A DNA stretch of 64,000 nucleotides. Source: Kamptonema formosum PCC 6407 (GTDB lineage: Bacteria > Cyanobacteriota > Cyanobacteriia > Cyanobacteriales > Microcoleaceae). The stretch spans positions 1,262,590-1,326,589 of the forward strand of contig NZ_KB235904.1 in the NCBI RefSeq assembly GCF_000332155.1, given 5' to 3'. Shown piece after piece: positions 34,927-44,473 of the stretch. The notes beneath the pieces were generated by a model that was not told where the DNA came from, made no database searches, and worked only from the letters and a program-made list of their open reading frames with translations. Each line of letters opens with the position of its first letter. The stretch's first letter is position 1. The position numbers and the translations under genes are program-made.

Positions 34927-35799
34927 ATGCAGATCGCGCAAAAAATTCCTATTGCTTTCAAAAGGCACTTTTTTACTACAACTTTTCTCCTACTATTAGC
35001 GATTCTTTATGCTCCGCTAATAATCCACTGGTATGATGGATGGTTGAACAAAACTATTGGCATCGAGCATGAATATTTTAGTCATGGTTTAATTGGTCTA
35101 CCTTACGCTCTTTACATTGCGTGGACACATCGCCATCGCTGGAGCAAATTACCAGATTTATTTCATCCTTTGGGAGCGGTTTTACTAGCAATAGCAGGGA
35201 TATTTTATCTCAGCAATTTGAGCGATCTAGTAAATTTATCTTTTCCACTGATTCTAGCAGGAATGTGCTTATCCTTAAAGGGATTTCCAGGGTTTAAGTC
35301 ACAAAGAATACCGCTGCTATTTGTCCTACTGGCAACGCCTAATTATATTCCCTATCTCATTGAACCTTACGCCTTACCATTGCAGCACCTCATTGCTACA
35401 GTAACAGGTTTCATTTTGACCCAAATTGGCTTAGATGTTACAGTTGAAAATATTTACTTATATGTCAGGGGTAGAATTGTTGAAGTCGCCCCCCACTGTG
35501 CAGGGCTAAAAATGTTATTTACCAGTTTTTATGTTAGCTTAATGCTATTGCATTGGACAGGAGTTTGGAGTTCTCGCAAGAGAAGTATGTTATTTTTGTC
35601 TCTAGCTATTATCCTCAGCATTACTGCTAATATTATCCGAAACACTTTGTTAACTCTTTTTCACGGTACTGGTCGAGAAAAAGCTTTTGCTTGGCTTCAC
35701 GCAGGATGGGGAGGAGATTTGTATTCAGCTTGTATGTTAGGTATGTTGGTGGTGATACTCAATGGGATGGAAAAGTATTTACCAAGTAAATTTGAATAG
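34927..35799 (+). CDS. crtA: Cyanoexosortase A
   Basis: A 290-residue polytopic membrane protein with about eight hydrophobic segments. The exosortase catalytic triad is visible: C191 in VAPHCAGLKM, R238 in NIIRN, and H258 in WLHAGWGG. Exosortases are transpeptidase-like enzymes that recognise PEP-CTERM-type C-terminal signals and hand the protein to the exopolysaccharide system. The cyanobacterial class (TIGR03763-like) usually has a partner gene directly downstream, as here. No PEP-CTERM substrate was found in the window. Confidence 0.9.
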   Translation: MQIAQKIPIAFKRHFFTTTFLLLLAILYAPLIIHWYDGWLNKTIGIEHEYFSHGLIGLPYALYIAWTHRHRWSKLPDLFHPLGAVLLAIAGIFYLSNLSDLVNLSFPLILAGMCLSLKGFPGFKSQRIPLLFVLLATPNYIPYLIEPYALPLQHLIATVTGFILTQIGLDVTVENIYLYVRGRIVEVAPHCAGLKMLFTSFYVSLMLLHWTGVWSSRKRSMLFLSLAIILSITANIIRNTLLTLFHGTGREKAFAWLHAGWGGDLYSACMLGMLVVILNGMEKYLPSKFE

Positions 35800-35927
35800 T
35801 AATTGCTAACGGTTAATTGTTAACAAATAATTGCAATTCCCGATCGGTAAAAATCCCTCAGTCTGTCTGTTTCCGCATCTCGCCGTCTCCTTCCTTATTC
35901 CTAATTTTCAATTTTAAATTCCCGATT

Positions 35928-36629
35928 ATGTTGCAATTGCCCAAATCATATCAACTATCAAAAATTGTCGTACTATTGTTTTTACTCATGCTCGTTACCG
36001 CTGAAGCTATTCCCAGCTACTTGAAAGGACAATGGGCTTGGATGAAGCCGCCCCAAGTTGCCACACTTAAGGAATTAAGAATTTTGCGTAGTGAAGGGTT
36101 AACACTTCCTGGTGGGGCAAAAAGCGCCCATAGAAATATAATGATTAGCGGTCACAAATGGTTAGTTCAAGAACTTAAATATGACGAAAAAAGTGCAATT
36201 TTGTTACTACTTACCCAAAATGACCATAAAGATAAACCTCAAGTAGAATGGACTGATATTAAGGGATTTCATAACTGGAAAACTGACTCCTACCAGACTC
36301 TAAATTTTACAGTAGACTTACAAGAAAAAATCCCAAAAAGTTCTCAGGACATTTCAGTTGCGGCCCAATTCTTCCGAAGCTGGGATCAAAAACAAACCTT
36401 TGCTGTTTTGCAGTGGTACGCTCAACCTTCTGGGGGTTCGGCGACACCTAGTAGTTGGTTTTGGGAAGACAGCAAGGCACAGTTATCTAATCGTCGCGTT
36501 CCCTGGGTGGCTGTTTGTATTTTAATTCCTCTTGAACCTTTAGCTGATATTGAGAAAGCTCGATCGCTAGCAATATATTTCGGTCAAAATGTCCAGTTAG
36601 CTTTGATGAAAGATGCTCTACGCTTTTAG
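35928..36629 (+). CDS. Cyanoexosortase A system-associated protein
   Basis: A 233-residue protein with one N-terminal membrane anchor (IVVLLFLLMLVTAEAIPSYL) and an extracytoplasmic domain containing paired aromatic motifs (ISGHKWLVQEL, SFRSWDQKQ-like, AVLQWYAQPSGGS, SWFWEDSKAQ). This matches the protein that accompanies cyanoexosortase A and resembles the EpsI half of bacterial exosortases. The start at 35928 was chosen over 35817 because the extra upstream residues are not membrane- or signal-like. It lies 128 bases after the exosortase gene. Confidence 0.82.
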   Translation: MLQLPKSYQLSKIVVLLFLLMLVTAEAIPSYLKGQWAWMKPPQVATLKELRILRSEGLTLPGGAKSAHRNIMISGHKWLVQELKYDEKSAILLLLTQNDHKDKPQVEWTDIKGFHNWKTDSYQTLNFTVDLQEKIPKSSQDISVAAQFFRSWDQKQTFAVLQWYAQPSGGSATPSSWFWEDSKAQLSNRRVPWVAVCILIPLEPLADIEKARSLAIYFGQNVQLALMKDALRF

Positions 36630-36675
36630 ATTTTAATAGGAGTATGGGCGGGAAATATTACAAAAATATAGATTT

Positions 36676-38238
36676 ATGGAAACCAAAAATAACTCAAAAA
36701 TCCCCAATCCTCAATCCCAAGTTAAAACTGGAATTGCTCTCTACCTGGCAAGCTTCTACTCAGCAGCTTGGACTCTTTCTTTTACTGCCCTATTTTGGGG
36801 ATTAAATACCAAATTCGAGCGGAGCGCTTTCGCTGAGTTGGTGAGCAAAAATCTCCCTACATTACCTGCTCTCAAAGAGCCACAACAGCAGCAACAACCG
36901 ACTATTCCTGTTAACATAAACGCCCAGCTTCCAATCAATCCTGCTTTTAGCAACCGTGCTTACCTCTTGGGCCCCGGAGATCAAATTTCTATTCAAGTTC
37001 AGCGCTTCCCAGATTTAGGTTTAGCTGGCTCAATTAGTCAGGAAGGGTTAGTTGTGCTACCACTAATCGGAGCAGTGAATTTGCGGGGCCTCACTGTCGA
37101 ACAAGCACAGCAAGTTATCCGCGATCGCCTCAACAGATTTATCAAAAATCCCAATGTTGCTGTCTCCCTGATAATTCAGCGTCCCGTAACCGTCACAGTC
37201 ACAGGTCAAGTCGCCAGGCCTGGTTTTTATCCCCTACCAACTCCTCAAATCTCTGCGGCCCTTTTCGCAGCATCCGGTACTACTTCCACTGCTGACTTGC
37301 GAGGGGTACTGGTACGCCGCACTTTAGCTAACGGTGCGATCGCCGAACAGAAAATCGACCTACTAACCCCCCTGCAAACTGGTATCGCGCCGCCCGATTT
37401 GCGTCTAGAAGACGGAGATGCCATTATCGTGCCTTACCAACAAGTCACAGCCGATCGCAAGTCCGACCGCGATGTGGCTGCCAGATACAGCTTGGCGGCG
37501 GCCCAGGGGCCCGTACAAGTCACAATTGCGGGAGAGGTGAGTAAGCCTGGTTTTTATACTTTACCTGCTGGTTCGGGGCGGATTTCTGGTGCTTTAGTCG
37601 CTGCGGGAGGCGCAACTTTGAAAGCTGACTTGCGGGAAGTGCGAGTGCGGCGGACATTAGTTGATGGTTCGACAGTGGAAGAACCAATTGATTTGTACAC
37701 TCCCTTAGTAAATGCTACAGAACTGTTCGATTTCCCTTTGCAAAATGGAGATGCGATCGTTGTTCCAGAACTAGAAGCAGGTAAAGAGCAAGATTACAAC
37801 CGCGCTTTAGTTGCTAAGTCAACTCTGATTAAGCCCCAGATTTATGTTCGAGTTTTGAGCTACGCTAGTGGTGGGCTAACTTCATTCTATGTACAAAATG
37901 GTAGTAGATTTTTAGATGCTCTCAATGGCGTGCCTCTCAATGCTGCTGACCTCCGAAAAATCGCCCTATTTCGCTTCGATCGAGAGCAAGGTATAGCCAT
38001 TAGCCAAAAACTAGATGCTAAGGCTGCTTTAGAGGGCGATGTTTCTCAGAATCCTTTACTGGAAGATAACGATGTGATTGTCATTGGTCGCAATTTGGTA
38101 GAGAGAATTAGCTATGTTATCAATACTGCTACTCGACCATTCCGCGATATTTTGGGATTCGTTCTTTTCTTCGAGCAGTTGCGAGAAGGAGCACAAAATC
38201 TCTTCGGGCCAAATTCAAGTGGTGGTTCTGGACGATAA
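36676..38238 (+). CDS. Wza-type polysaccharide export protein with SLBB domains
   Basis: A 520-residue protein. An N-terminal hydrophobic signal is followed by the Poly_export domain (YLLGPGDQISIQVQRFPDLGLAGSIS...GLVVLPLIGAVNLRGLT) at about 95-175. Two SLBB domains follow (PVTVTVTGQVARPGFYPL and GPVQVTIAGEVSKPGFYTLPAG), then a third less regular region near 380-470. Such proteins form the outer-membrane or periplasmic channel for exopolysaccharide. It sits between the exosortase pair and the Wzc-like kinase, which is the usual order of the locus. Confidence 0.92.
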   Translation: METKNNSKIPNPQSQVKTGIALYLASFYSAAWTLSFTALFWGLNTKFERSAFAELVSKNLPTLPALKEPQQQQQPTIPVNINAQLPINPAFSNRAYLLGPGDQISIQVQRFPDLGLAGSISQEGLVVLPLIGAVNLRGLTVEQAQQVIRDRLNRFIKNPNVAVSLIIQRPVTVTVTGQVARPGFYPLPTPQISAALFAASGTTSTADLRGVLVRRTLANGAIAEQKIDLLTPLQTGIAPPDLRLEDGDAIIVPYQQVTADRKSDRDVAARYSLAAAQGPVQVTIAGEVSKPGFYTLPAGSGRISGALVAAGGATLKADLREVRVRRTLVDGSTVEEPIDLYTPLVNATELFDFPLQNGDAIVVPELEAGKEQDYNRALVAKSTLIKPQIYVRVLSYASGGLTSFYVQNGSRFLDALNGVPLNAADLRKIALFRFDREQGIAISQKLDAKAALEGDVSQNPLLEDNDVIVIGRNLVERISYVINTATRPFRDILGFVLFFEQLREGAQNLFGPNSSGGSGR

Positions 38239-38239
38239 A

Positions 38240-38320
38240 TGAAGAAGGGGCTAGGGGCTAGGGGCTAGGGGCTAGGGAAAGAGGGGGAGCGGGGGAGCGG
38301 GGGAGCGGGGGAGCAATATC
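38240..38320. repeat. GGGGCTA and GGGGGAGC arrays
   Basis: GGGGCTA units start directly after the SLBB gene stop (38247-38275) and are followed by GGGGGAGC repeats (38283-38315). They directly abut the intact MITE at 38321. Confidence 0.85.
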
Positions 38321-38427
38321 AGGACTTACGCACCCAACCACAGAAACCGGGTTTTTTGACGAAAATACTTCGCTGTTACCCAGATTCTCTCAAAAACCCG
38401 GTTTCTAGGGCCATGAGCGTAAGTCCT
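38321..38427. mobile_element. MITE-like element, AGGACTTACGC termini (107 bp)
   Basis: AGGACTTACGC (38321-38331) and its exact inverse GCGTAAGTCCT (38417-38427) are perfect 11-bp terminal repeats. Inside them AAACCGGGTTTTTTG and CAAAAACCCGGTTTC form a second near-perfect inverted pair, giving a nested hairpin. No coding capacity. A close relative lies at 55702-55810 and a decayed one at 10453-10517; single ends are at 28325-28335 and 52169-52179. Confidence 0.85.
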
Positions 38428-38431
38428 GAAT

Positions 38432-38526
38432 ATGCCAATTACCAATTACCAATTACCAACTAACAACTAACAACTAACAACTAACAACTAACAACTAACA
38501 ATTACCAATTACCAATTACCAATTCC
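38432..38526. repeat. CAATTAC and ACAACTA arrays
   Basis: CCAATTA and CAACTAA heptamer units fill the gap from the MITE to the start of the kinase gene, with no recognisable ribosome binding site apart from these repeats. Confidence 0.8.
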
Positions 38527-38527
38527 T

Positions 38528-40720
38528 ATGGCTCCAGTAATAGTTAAGCGTTATCTAATTGCTTTCAAGCAATACAAATGGGTCGGATTAGTCACTTTTG
38601 CAGCAGCAGTGGGCGTGTCAGGGTTAGTAGCAACTCGTCCAGAAACAGCTCCTAATTACACTGCTACAGGTATTCTTAGCTACCACCGTCCTCCTGTGAT
38701 CTTTTCAAGCACTGCTACTGATATTCAAAAGCAGGGGCAGGAAGTAACAAAAGAAATGCTGCTGGACAAAAAGGTAATCGAAGCAGCAGCGAAAGAAGTA
38801 GAGGTTTCGCCAGAAAAGATGACAAAAAATGTGTCAATAAAGATGCCGAAATCAAACGACCAAGGTGCGGGAATTGAAGTCTCTTACAAGAATAAAGATC
38901 CTAAGAGAGCAGAAAAAATTGTAGATACAGTAATGAAGGAAATGGTTAAACAAAGCCAGTTAATTAATACTTCTATACTGCGAGAGACGATCGTCCAGAT
39001 TAACAACCGTTTACCACAGGTAATTCAGGATCTCAGAGCTGCTGAAGAAAAACTTCAACTCTACGAGAGACGAGAGGGAGCATCTATTTTGGCATTTCAG
39101 ACTGCTGCTTTGCCTCAAGCGATCGCCTCAGCGCAACAGCAACAGCGGACGATTCGATTTCAGTTGGACGGCGTTAATGCTCAAATTAACAGCCTGGAAG
39201 GGCGATTGGGATTGAATGCAGATCAAGCTTACGTGGCTCAAGCTCTGGCTGCTGACCCAATTATTGCTCAACTGCGATCGCAACTTTTCGATATTGAGTC
39301 TCAGTTACAAGTGCTGCGCCTGGATTTTCAGGACGAACACCCGAAAGTAGTCGAGTTAACTAACACCAAACAAGCACTGGATCAACAGTTACAGCAGCGA
39401 GCGGCTGAGGTACTTGGAGGTGACGGAGTAGCAGCACCCTTAAGTGCGGCGAAGATTCGAGTAGACTCTGCTTTAGATCCCGCCAGACAAGAATTAGCTA
39501 AAACTTTGATTAATTTGCAAACTCAGCGGGAGATGCTGCAACAGCAACTTGTTGGTATTGCGAAAACGGAACAACAACTGCGGCGGGAACACGCGACGCT
39601 TCCCAATAAACAGTTAGAACAGACGCGCATCGCACAGGAAGTAAACCTGAAGAAGACTCTCTACGATAAGATGCAATCTGCCCGGGTGGATGCTCAGGCG
39701 GCGATCGTGGAGACAACAGGTTCTTTGAGAATTTCTCAGTTTGGAAAAGCTGAGAATCTCAAATTGACTCCTAAAAGTCGGTCTGCAATCTTGGCAGTGG
39801 GGGGATTTGCTGGGATATTACTAGGGGGCGGAGTCATCTTTTTACTGGGAATGCTGGGTGGGAAGTTCTACACTTGGGAGGAAATTCGCTCGGCTTTGGA
39901 AGAAGGGGATGTGGAAGTATTGGGAATTTTGCCTTTTGCGATCGCCCTTGACTCCAGTAGAGATGATATGCCGATCGCCCTGGAAGCTAATTCTCCTTAT
40001 CTAGAATTTTACGAGAAACTTCGCAGCAATCTACGCCGCGTTGGAGAAAAACCTCCGAAGCTGGTAATACTAACTTCTGCTACTGCTCTTGAAGGCAAGA
40101 CTTTTAGCGCTTACAATTTAGCGATCGCCTCGGCTCGTGCTAGTAAGCGGACTTTGTTAATCGAAGCAGATTTGCGATCGCCCTCTTGGGTTCAATTTTT
40201 GAAAGTCGCTCCCGATCCCGCTAGTTCTATTGAACCCCTACGTTACTACGGCGATCTCTGCGAGTGCATTCGGCTTGTCCCAGCCGTTGAGAACCTATTT
40301 GTCATACCCAGTCCCGGGCCTCTGCGACAAGCCGCTGCTGTACTGGAATCCAGCGAAATCCGGCGGCTACTTACAGAAGTTCGCCACCGCTTTGATTTTA
40401 TAGTTATCGACTCCCCCCCTTTAAATGAATACAGCGATGCCCTGACCTTGGAACCATATACTGATGGCATAGTTTTAGTAACAAGGCAAGGTCATACTAA
40501 TTCTGAAACATTGACTGAAGTAAGCGATCGGTTAACAGAATTTGATGAAGAGCTAAACAAAGTAGGGCCGCGACTGTTAGGAGCGATCGTTAATGGTGCT
40601 GACATTGCAGTTGAGTTCCCCGATCGGATTGAGGAAATAGATATCCCCCTCGTACACTTTGCTGATTCCCCTACACAAGTGAAATCAAAACCAATGTCAA
40701 AACCAAGAAGAAGGGGCTAG
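38528..40720 (+). CDS. Wzc/GumC-type chain-length determinant with tyrosine-kinase-like domain
   Basis: A 730-residue inner-membrane protein. A Wzz domain with membrane segments (about 16-38 and 410-435) flanks a long periplasmic coiled coil. The C-terminal cytoplasmic domain is like a BY-kinase: Walker A LTSATALEGKTFSAYN (K524), Walker A' RTLLIEADLRSP, Walker B FIVIDSPP. The usual Tyr cluster at the C-terminus is absent; the tail is KSKPMSKPRRRG. It would set polymer length and control export through the SLBB channel gene upstream. The loop has Ala-Leu before EGKT where most relatives have a Gly-Glu-Gly pattern. Confidence 0.88.
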   Translation: MAPVIVKRYLIAFKQYKWVGLVTFAAAVGVSGLVATRPETAPNYTATGILSYHRPPVIFSSTATDIQKQGQEVTKEMLLDKKVIEAAAKEVEVSPEKMTKNVSIKMPKSNDQGAGIEVSYKNKDPKRAEKIVDTVMKEMVKQSQLINTSILRETIVQINNRLPQVIQDLRAAEEKLQLYERREGASILAFQTAALPQAIASAQQQQRTIRFQLDGVNAQINSLEGRLGLNADQAYVAQALAADPIIAQLRSQLFDIESQLQVLRLDFQDEHPKVVELTNTKQALDQQLQQRAAEVLGGDGVAAPLSAAKIRVDSALDPARQELAKTLINLQTQREMLQQQLVGIAKTEQQLRREHATLPNKQLEQTRIAQEVNLKKTLYDKMQSARVDAQAAIVETTGSLRISQFGKAENLKLTPKSRSAILAVGGFAGILLGGGVIFLLGMLGGKFYTWEEIRSALEEGDVEVLGILPFAIALDSSRDDMPIALEANSPYLEFYEKLRSNLRRVGEKPPKLVILTSATALEGKTFSAYNLAIASARASKRTLLIEADLRSPSWVQFLKVAPDPASSIEPLRYYGDLCECIRLVPAVENLFVIPSPGPLRQAAAVLESSEIRRLLTEVRHRFDFIVIDSPPLNEYSDALTLEPYTDGIVLVTRQGHTNSETLTEVSDRLTEFDEELNKVGPRLLGAIVNGADIAVEFPDRIEEIDIPLVHFADSPTQVKSKPMSKPRRRG

Positions 40721-40915
40721 GGGCTAGGGGCTAGGGACTAGGGAAAGAGGGGGAGAGGGGGAGCAGAAGAAGGGGCTAGGGGCTAGGGGCTAGGGACTAG
40801 GGAAAGAGGGGGAGAGGGAGATGGGGGAGAATTTTTCCCAATTAGCAATTAGCAATTAGCAATTAGCAATTAGCCATTACCAATTACCAATTACCAATTA
40901 CCCATTACCAATTCC
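40709..40915. repeat. GGGGCTA, GGGGGAG and CAATTAG arrays
   Basis: Two copies of a composite unit (GGGGCTA repeats, then GGGACTAGGGAAAGAGGGGGAG) begin inside the end of the kinase gene. They are followed by CAATTAG (40840-40875) and CAATTAC units to the stop of the rhomboid gene on the other strand. There is no terminator between the convergent genes other than these repeats. Confidence 0.85.
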
Positions 40916-40919
40916 TTAA

Positions 40920-41615
40920 TCACTCTTCTGAAAATAACCCTAACAGAGGGCTGAGTAAAGCTCCGAATACAAATCCGCCAGCGTGTGCCCAATAAGCAAT
41001 TCCTCCCCCTTCCATACCAATATTTGCCGGGGCATTCACCGAAGCGACACCATAAAATGCTTGCTGTAAAAACCAAAACCCTAAAAACCAGAAAGCAGAG
41101 ATTCGCACAGTAGTAAAAAATATACCCAAGGGAAGTAATGTGAGAACTTTAGCTTTAGGATATCTGAGAATATAGGCTCCCATAACGCCCGCGATCGCAC
41201 CGCTAGCCCCCAAGGAAGGAATCTGAGATGCAGAGGAGAAATACCACTGCGTTAAGGAAGCCAACACACCACAAGCTAGGTAAAATACGATAAATTTGAC
41301 ATGACCTAAACGGTCTTCTACGTTGTTGCCAAATATCCACAGAAATAGCATATTCCCAGCGACGTGAAGAAAACCTCCATGTAAAAATTGGGAAGTAATT
41401 AATGTCACCCATTCTGGAAAAGGAGATGCTGGTATAGACACCGGGCAGATATCAGTAAGCTGACAAGGAACAACAGCCCACGAGTAGAAGAATCGAGTTA
41501 GTTGCCCCTCTGGTAAAGTTAGTTCGTAGATAAACACCAATATATTAACAGCAATCAGTCCATAGGTGACATAAGGCGTAATAGTGGTGGGATTCTCATC
41601 GCGTAAGGGAACCAC
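40920..41615 (-). CDS. Rhomboid-family intramembrane serine protease
   Basis: A 231-residue polytopic membrane protein. The catalytic Ser is in the GASGAIAGVMGAY motif and the catalytic His in AHAGGFVFGALL. The HGGFLHVAGNMLFLWIFGNNVED motif in the second membrane segment is typical of rhomboids. Rhomboids cut membrane proteins within the bilayer. It is convergent with the exopolysaccharide/exosortase genes. In other bacteria rhomboid-type proteases act on surface-sorting substrates, but a link here is only suggested by location. Confidence 0.92.
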   Translation of the reverse strand: MVPLRDENPTTITPYVTYGLIAVNILVFIYELTLPEGQLTRFFYSWAVVPCQLTDICPVSIPASPFPEWVTLITSQFLHGGFLHVAGNMLFLWIFGNNVEDRLGHVKFIVFYLACGVLASLTQWYFSSASQIPSLGASGAIAGVMGAYILRYPKAKVLTLLPLGIFFTTVRISAFWFLGFWFLQQAFYGVASVNAPANIGMEGGGIAYWAHAGGFVFGALLSPLLGLFSEE

Positions 41616-41827
41616 AGGCTTTTCCTCTCGATTAAAGTTTGGGAATTAAGATAACTTACTCCTCGGCAGAATGTCTCCTCTCTAAGGGATGATTAAGTTA
41701 GGGAGAAGCATACCCGCTTGAGGACATTGGAACAGTGAGGGTGCGCTCCTCTTTCTTGAGTTTAAGTTTTCTGCGAATAAGTCAAGTCCTAAGCTGTTAC
41801 GCATTTAAACAGTCTGGAAATAGGGTT

Positions 41828-43798
41828 TTAAGGGTGGAAATAATCGTAAATTTCCTGCGCTAAACGCGGCCCAATCCCAGGAACCTCAGCCAGTTGTTCT
41901 AGAGTTGCCAAACGAATATAGTCAACAGAGCGAAAATGTGCTAACAATTGTTTCTGGCGATGATGTCCCAAACCGGGAATTTCATCTAATCGCGATCGCT
42001 TCATCCTATCACTTCTTCGATCGCGGTGAAAACTCACAGCAAATCTATGAGCTTCATCGCGCAAACGCCGCAATAACTGCACTCCTGGCTGTTCGGAATC
42101 AGTAGCTAAAGGTAAAGATTCTCCGGGCAAAAAAATCTCTTCTCGCTGCTTAGCTAAACTCACCACTCGCAATTCTTCTAGCAAATTCATCTCCCGCAAA
42201 ACTTCCACTACTGCGGACAATTGACCTTTTCCACCGTCAATCATAATTAAATCTGGTTTATCCACTATATCGCTAAATCCTTCGGCTTTTATTCCTCTTT
42301 CTTCTTCCTTCTTCTTTCCAAATCTACGACCAATAACTTCCGCTAAACTGGCAAAGTCATCAGAATGACCGGATTTAACTTCAGGATTTTTAATTTTGTA
42401 ATGACGGTAGTGTTGTTTTGCTGGCAAACCATCAATAAATACGACGCGAGAAGCCACTGCATCAGAACCTTGAATGTGTGAAATATCGTAACCTTCTATA
42501 CGGTGTGGCAACTCTGGCAAATCAAGAATTTCTGCTAAATCTTGCATTGCTTGAGAGTTGCGATCGCCTAATTTTTGCATCCTTGCTAATTCATATTCAG
42601 CATTACGTTCTACCATCTCAATTAATTCTGCCTTAGTTTGCCGCTGCGGTGCGACAATACTCACTTTTCGCCCTTTATGACTGCTTAACCAATCTGCTAA
42701 TATCTCTCCCTCTGGTAACTCATACTGCACTAAAATCTCAGATGGAATTTCCACTGATTCTACATTTTGATAATGTTCTTCTAAGACTCGCTGTAAAATA
42801 GCTCCAAGTTCTAACCCCCCTCTTCCCCCCCCTTGTAAATGGGGGGATGAATCAGAAGATAAATCATCATTAAGCCCCCCCTTAGTAAGGGGGGGGTGGG
42901 GGGGTATCTCAGCAATAAATCCCAATCTTCCTACTAGCTGACCCGCCCTAATTTGGAATAATTGAATACAAGCGTGTCGGTCATCATTAGCAAGTGCGAT
43001 CGCATCTCTGGAAACCGTATCATCAGGCAAAGATACTTTTTGATCCGCACTCAAAGACTGTAAACCTTTAATTTGATCGCGAATCCGAGCAGCAGTTTCA
43101 AAATTCAAATCTGCCGCCGCCTGGTCCATTTGTGAATGCAAACTTTCAATCAATTCTTGAGTCCTTCCCTGGAAAATCATCGCGACTTTCAGCATCATTT
43201 TACGATATTCTTCAACTGCAATCAACCCTTGACAAACGCCAACGCAGCGACCAATATCGTAGTTAATACAAGGTCTATCTTTAAATAGTGGTTGTGGCCG
43301 TTGCCGCAAAGGAAAAATCCGCTTAATTAGATGCAGCGTACTCCGCAGTGCGCCTGTATCGACGTAAGGGCCATAATAACGGTCTTTTTGATTTCCAGAA
43401 GTGCGTTTGCGGGTAATGAAAATGCGGGGATATTCCTGCGACCAAGTGATGCACAAATAGGGATATTTCTTATCATCTTTCAGCAGGACATTAAAGTATG
43501 GTTGATGTTGCTTGACGAGATTAGCTTCTAGTGCTAAAGATTCCGCTTCCGTATCGGTGACAATAAATTCTATTTCGCATACTTGTTGCACCATCATTGC
43601 AATGCGGGAACTGATATTTCCACTTTCACGGAAGTAGGAACGCACGCGGGATCTGAGTTTTTTAGATTTGCCGATGTAGAGGATGCGATCGCTTTCATCT
43701 CGCATCAAATAAACGCCGGGAACGGGGGGAATTTCCTTGAGGCGGCTTTCTAGGCGTTCGGGATTTTTAACTAGAGGTAACGTTTTAGTGGATGGCAT
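41828..43798 (-). CDS. uvrC: Excinuclease ABC subunit C
   Basis: A 656-residue endonuclease that cuts on both sides of a lesion held by UvrB. The GIY-YIG domain is at the N-terminus ([30 protein letters not shown]), the UvrB-binding UVR motif near 205-240, then the RNase H-like endonuclease domain ([24 protein letters not shown]...[14 protein letters not shown]) and C-terminal HhH motifs. A 30-residue insert, [10 protein letters not shown]...[11 protein letters not shown] (about residues 298-330), is encoded by a palindromic DNA repeat and is probably a loop. The frame is otherwise intact. Confidence 0.95.
   Translation of the reverse strand: MPSTKTLPLVKNPERLESRLKEIPPVPGVYLMRDESDRILYIGKSKKLRSRVRSYFRESGNISSRIAMMVQQVCEIEFIVTDTEAESLALEANLVKQHQPYFNVLLKDDKKYPYLCITWSQEYPRIFITRKRTSGNQKDRYYGPYVDTGALRSTLHLIKRIFPLRQRPQPLFKDRPCINYDIGRCVGVCQGLIAVEEYRKMMLKVAMIFQGRTQELIESLHSQMDQAAADLNFETAARIRDQIKGLQSLSADQKVSLPDDTVSRDAIALANDDRHACIQLFQIRAGQLVGRLGFIAEIPPHPPLTKGGLNDDLSSDSSPHLQGGGRGGLELGAILQRVLEEHYQNVESVEIPSEILVQYELPEGEILADWLSSHKGRKVSIVAPQRQTKAELIEMVERNAEYELARMQKLGDRNSQAMQDLAEILDLPELPHRIEGYDISHIQGSDAVASRVVFIDGLPAKQHYRHYKIKNPEVKSGHSDDFASLAEVIGRRFGKKKEEERGIKAEGFSDIVDKPDLIMIDGGKGQLSAVVEVLREMNLLEELRVVSLAKQREEIFLPGESLPLATDSEQPGVQLLRRLRDEAHRFAVSFHRDRRSDRMKRSRLDEIPGLGHHRQKQLLAHFRSVDYIRLATLEQLAEVPGIGPRLAQEIYDYFHP
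42814..42906. repeat. Palindromic C/G-rich repeat inserted in uvrC
   Basis: Two runs of C and G (around 42814-42846 and 42873-42904) can pair with each other and internally; the second is a hairpin, GCCCCCCCTTAGTAAGGGGGGG. It is of the PPLTKGG-encoding repeat type found in cyanobacterial spacers and genes. It sits in frame inside uvrC between conserved domains. Confidence 0.75.
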
Positions 43799-43933
43799 AT
43801 AAGTTTATAATTTAGGAGTTCCATATACTATTATAACTCGGTTATTTGGGGGCTAAGTGTATCTATCTTAAAAGTAGAATCGTGATGTTAAGAGAACGCT
43901 GAGACTGGCGATCGGAAAATAAATTCATTCTTT

Positions 43934-44443
43934 TCAATCTATCTTTTTCACTACCTCCAAGGCTAACCCTACCACCTCTGCAATTTGCTCATCGCTCAAT
44001 CCCAACTGTCGTAATTTACCAACCATTTCAATTTTAACTTGATTTGTACCGTCGTGAAAGTCAGGAGTCGAAGGCTGGCTTTTATCTGGGGTAACATTGG
44101 GTAGTTCTGAGCAAGCATTAATATAATTAATCGTGTTGATATTTCCCTCAATATTATTACTATTATTGAAAGCAATATTTATAGTTGATTTTCGTTTTAG
44201 GACAGATTTAAGATTACGTTTATCAACTGATTCGCCAAAAACATCAGATAACATTTGCAAAAGCTTGTAACCGACATCCTTAGCATGACCCGCAGTACAA
44301 CCATAACTCTCTGCGATATCAGAATACTTTTGTCGTTTCAGTATTCCCTCGATAATTCCGCGCTGCAAGTCATTTAAACGCTTGCCTGTTTTAGCGCATA
44401 CCACTTCATCTACAAATTGCAAGATATTGGCAGTGTCCATCAT
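43934..44443 (-). CDS. Stand-alone vMAP-type HTH protein
   Basis: A 169-residue protein. The N-terminal about 90 residues (LNDLQRGIIEGILKRQKYSDIAESYGCTAGHAKDVGYKLLQML) match the HTH domain that, in cyanobacteria, is normally fused to NB-ARC/AAA ATPases with WD40 or TPR repeats. Here no ATPase follows. The middle is a low-complexity Asn-rich linker. The last 30 residues (MVGKLRQLGLSDEQIAEVVGLALEVV) form a second small helix-turn-helix-like motif. It may be a truncated signalling protein that acts as a free regulator. Repeated TTTATCCG sites lie upstream of its start. Confidence 0.75.
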   Translation of the reverse strand: MMDTANILQFVDEVVCAKTGKRLNDLQRGIIEGILKRQKYSDIAESYGCTAGHAKDVGYKLLQMLSDVFGESVDKRNLKSVLKRKSTINIAFNNSNNIEGNINTINYINACSELPNVTPDKSQPSTPDFHDGTNQVKIEMVGKLRQLGLSDEQIAEVVGLALEVVKKID

Positions 44444-44473
44444 TAGGGTTGTCAGAGAACTATAAGTTAGTAT

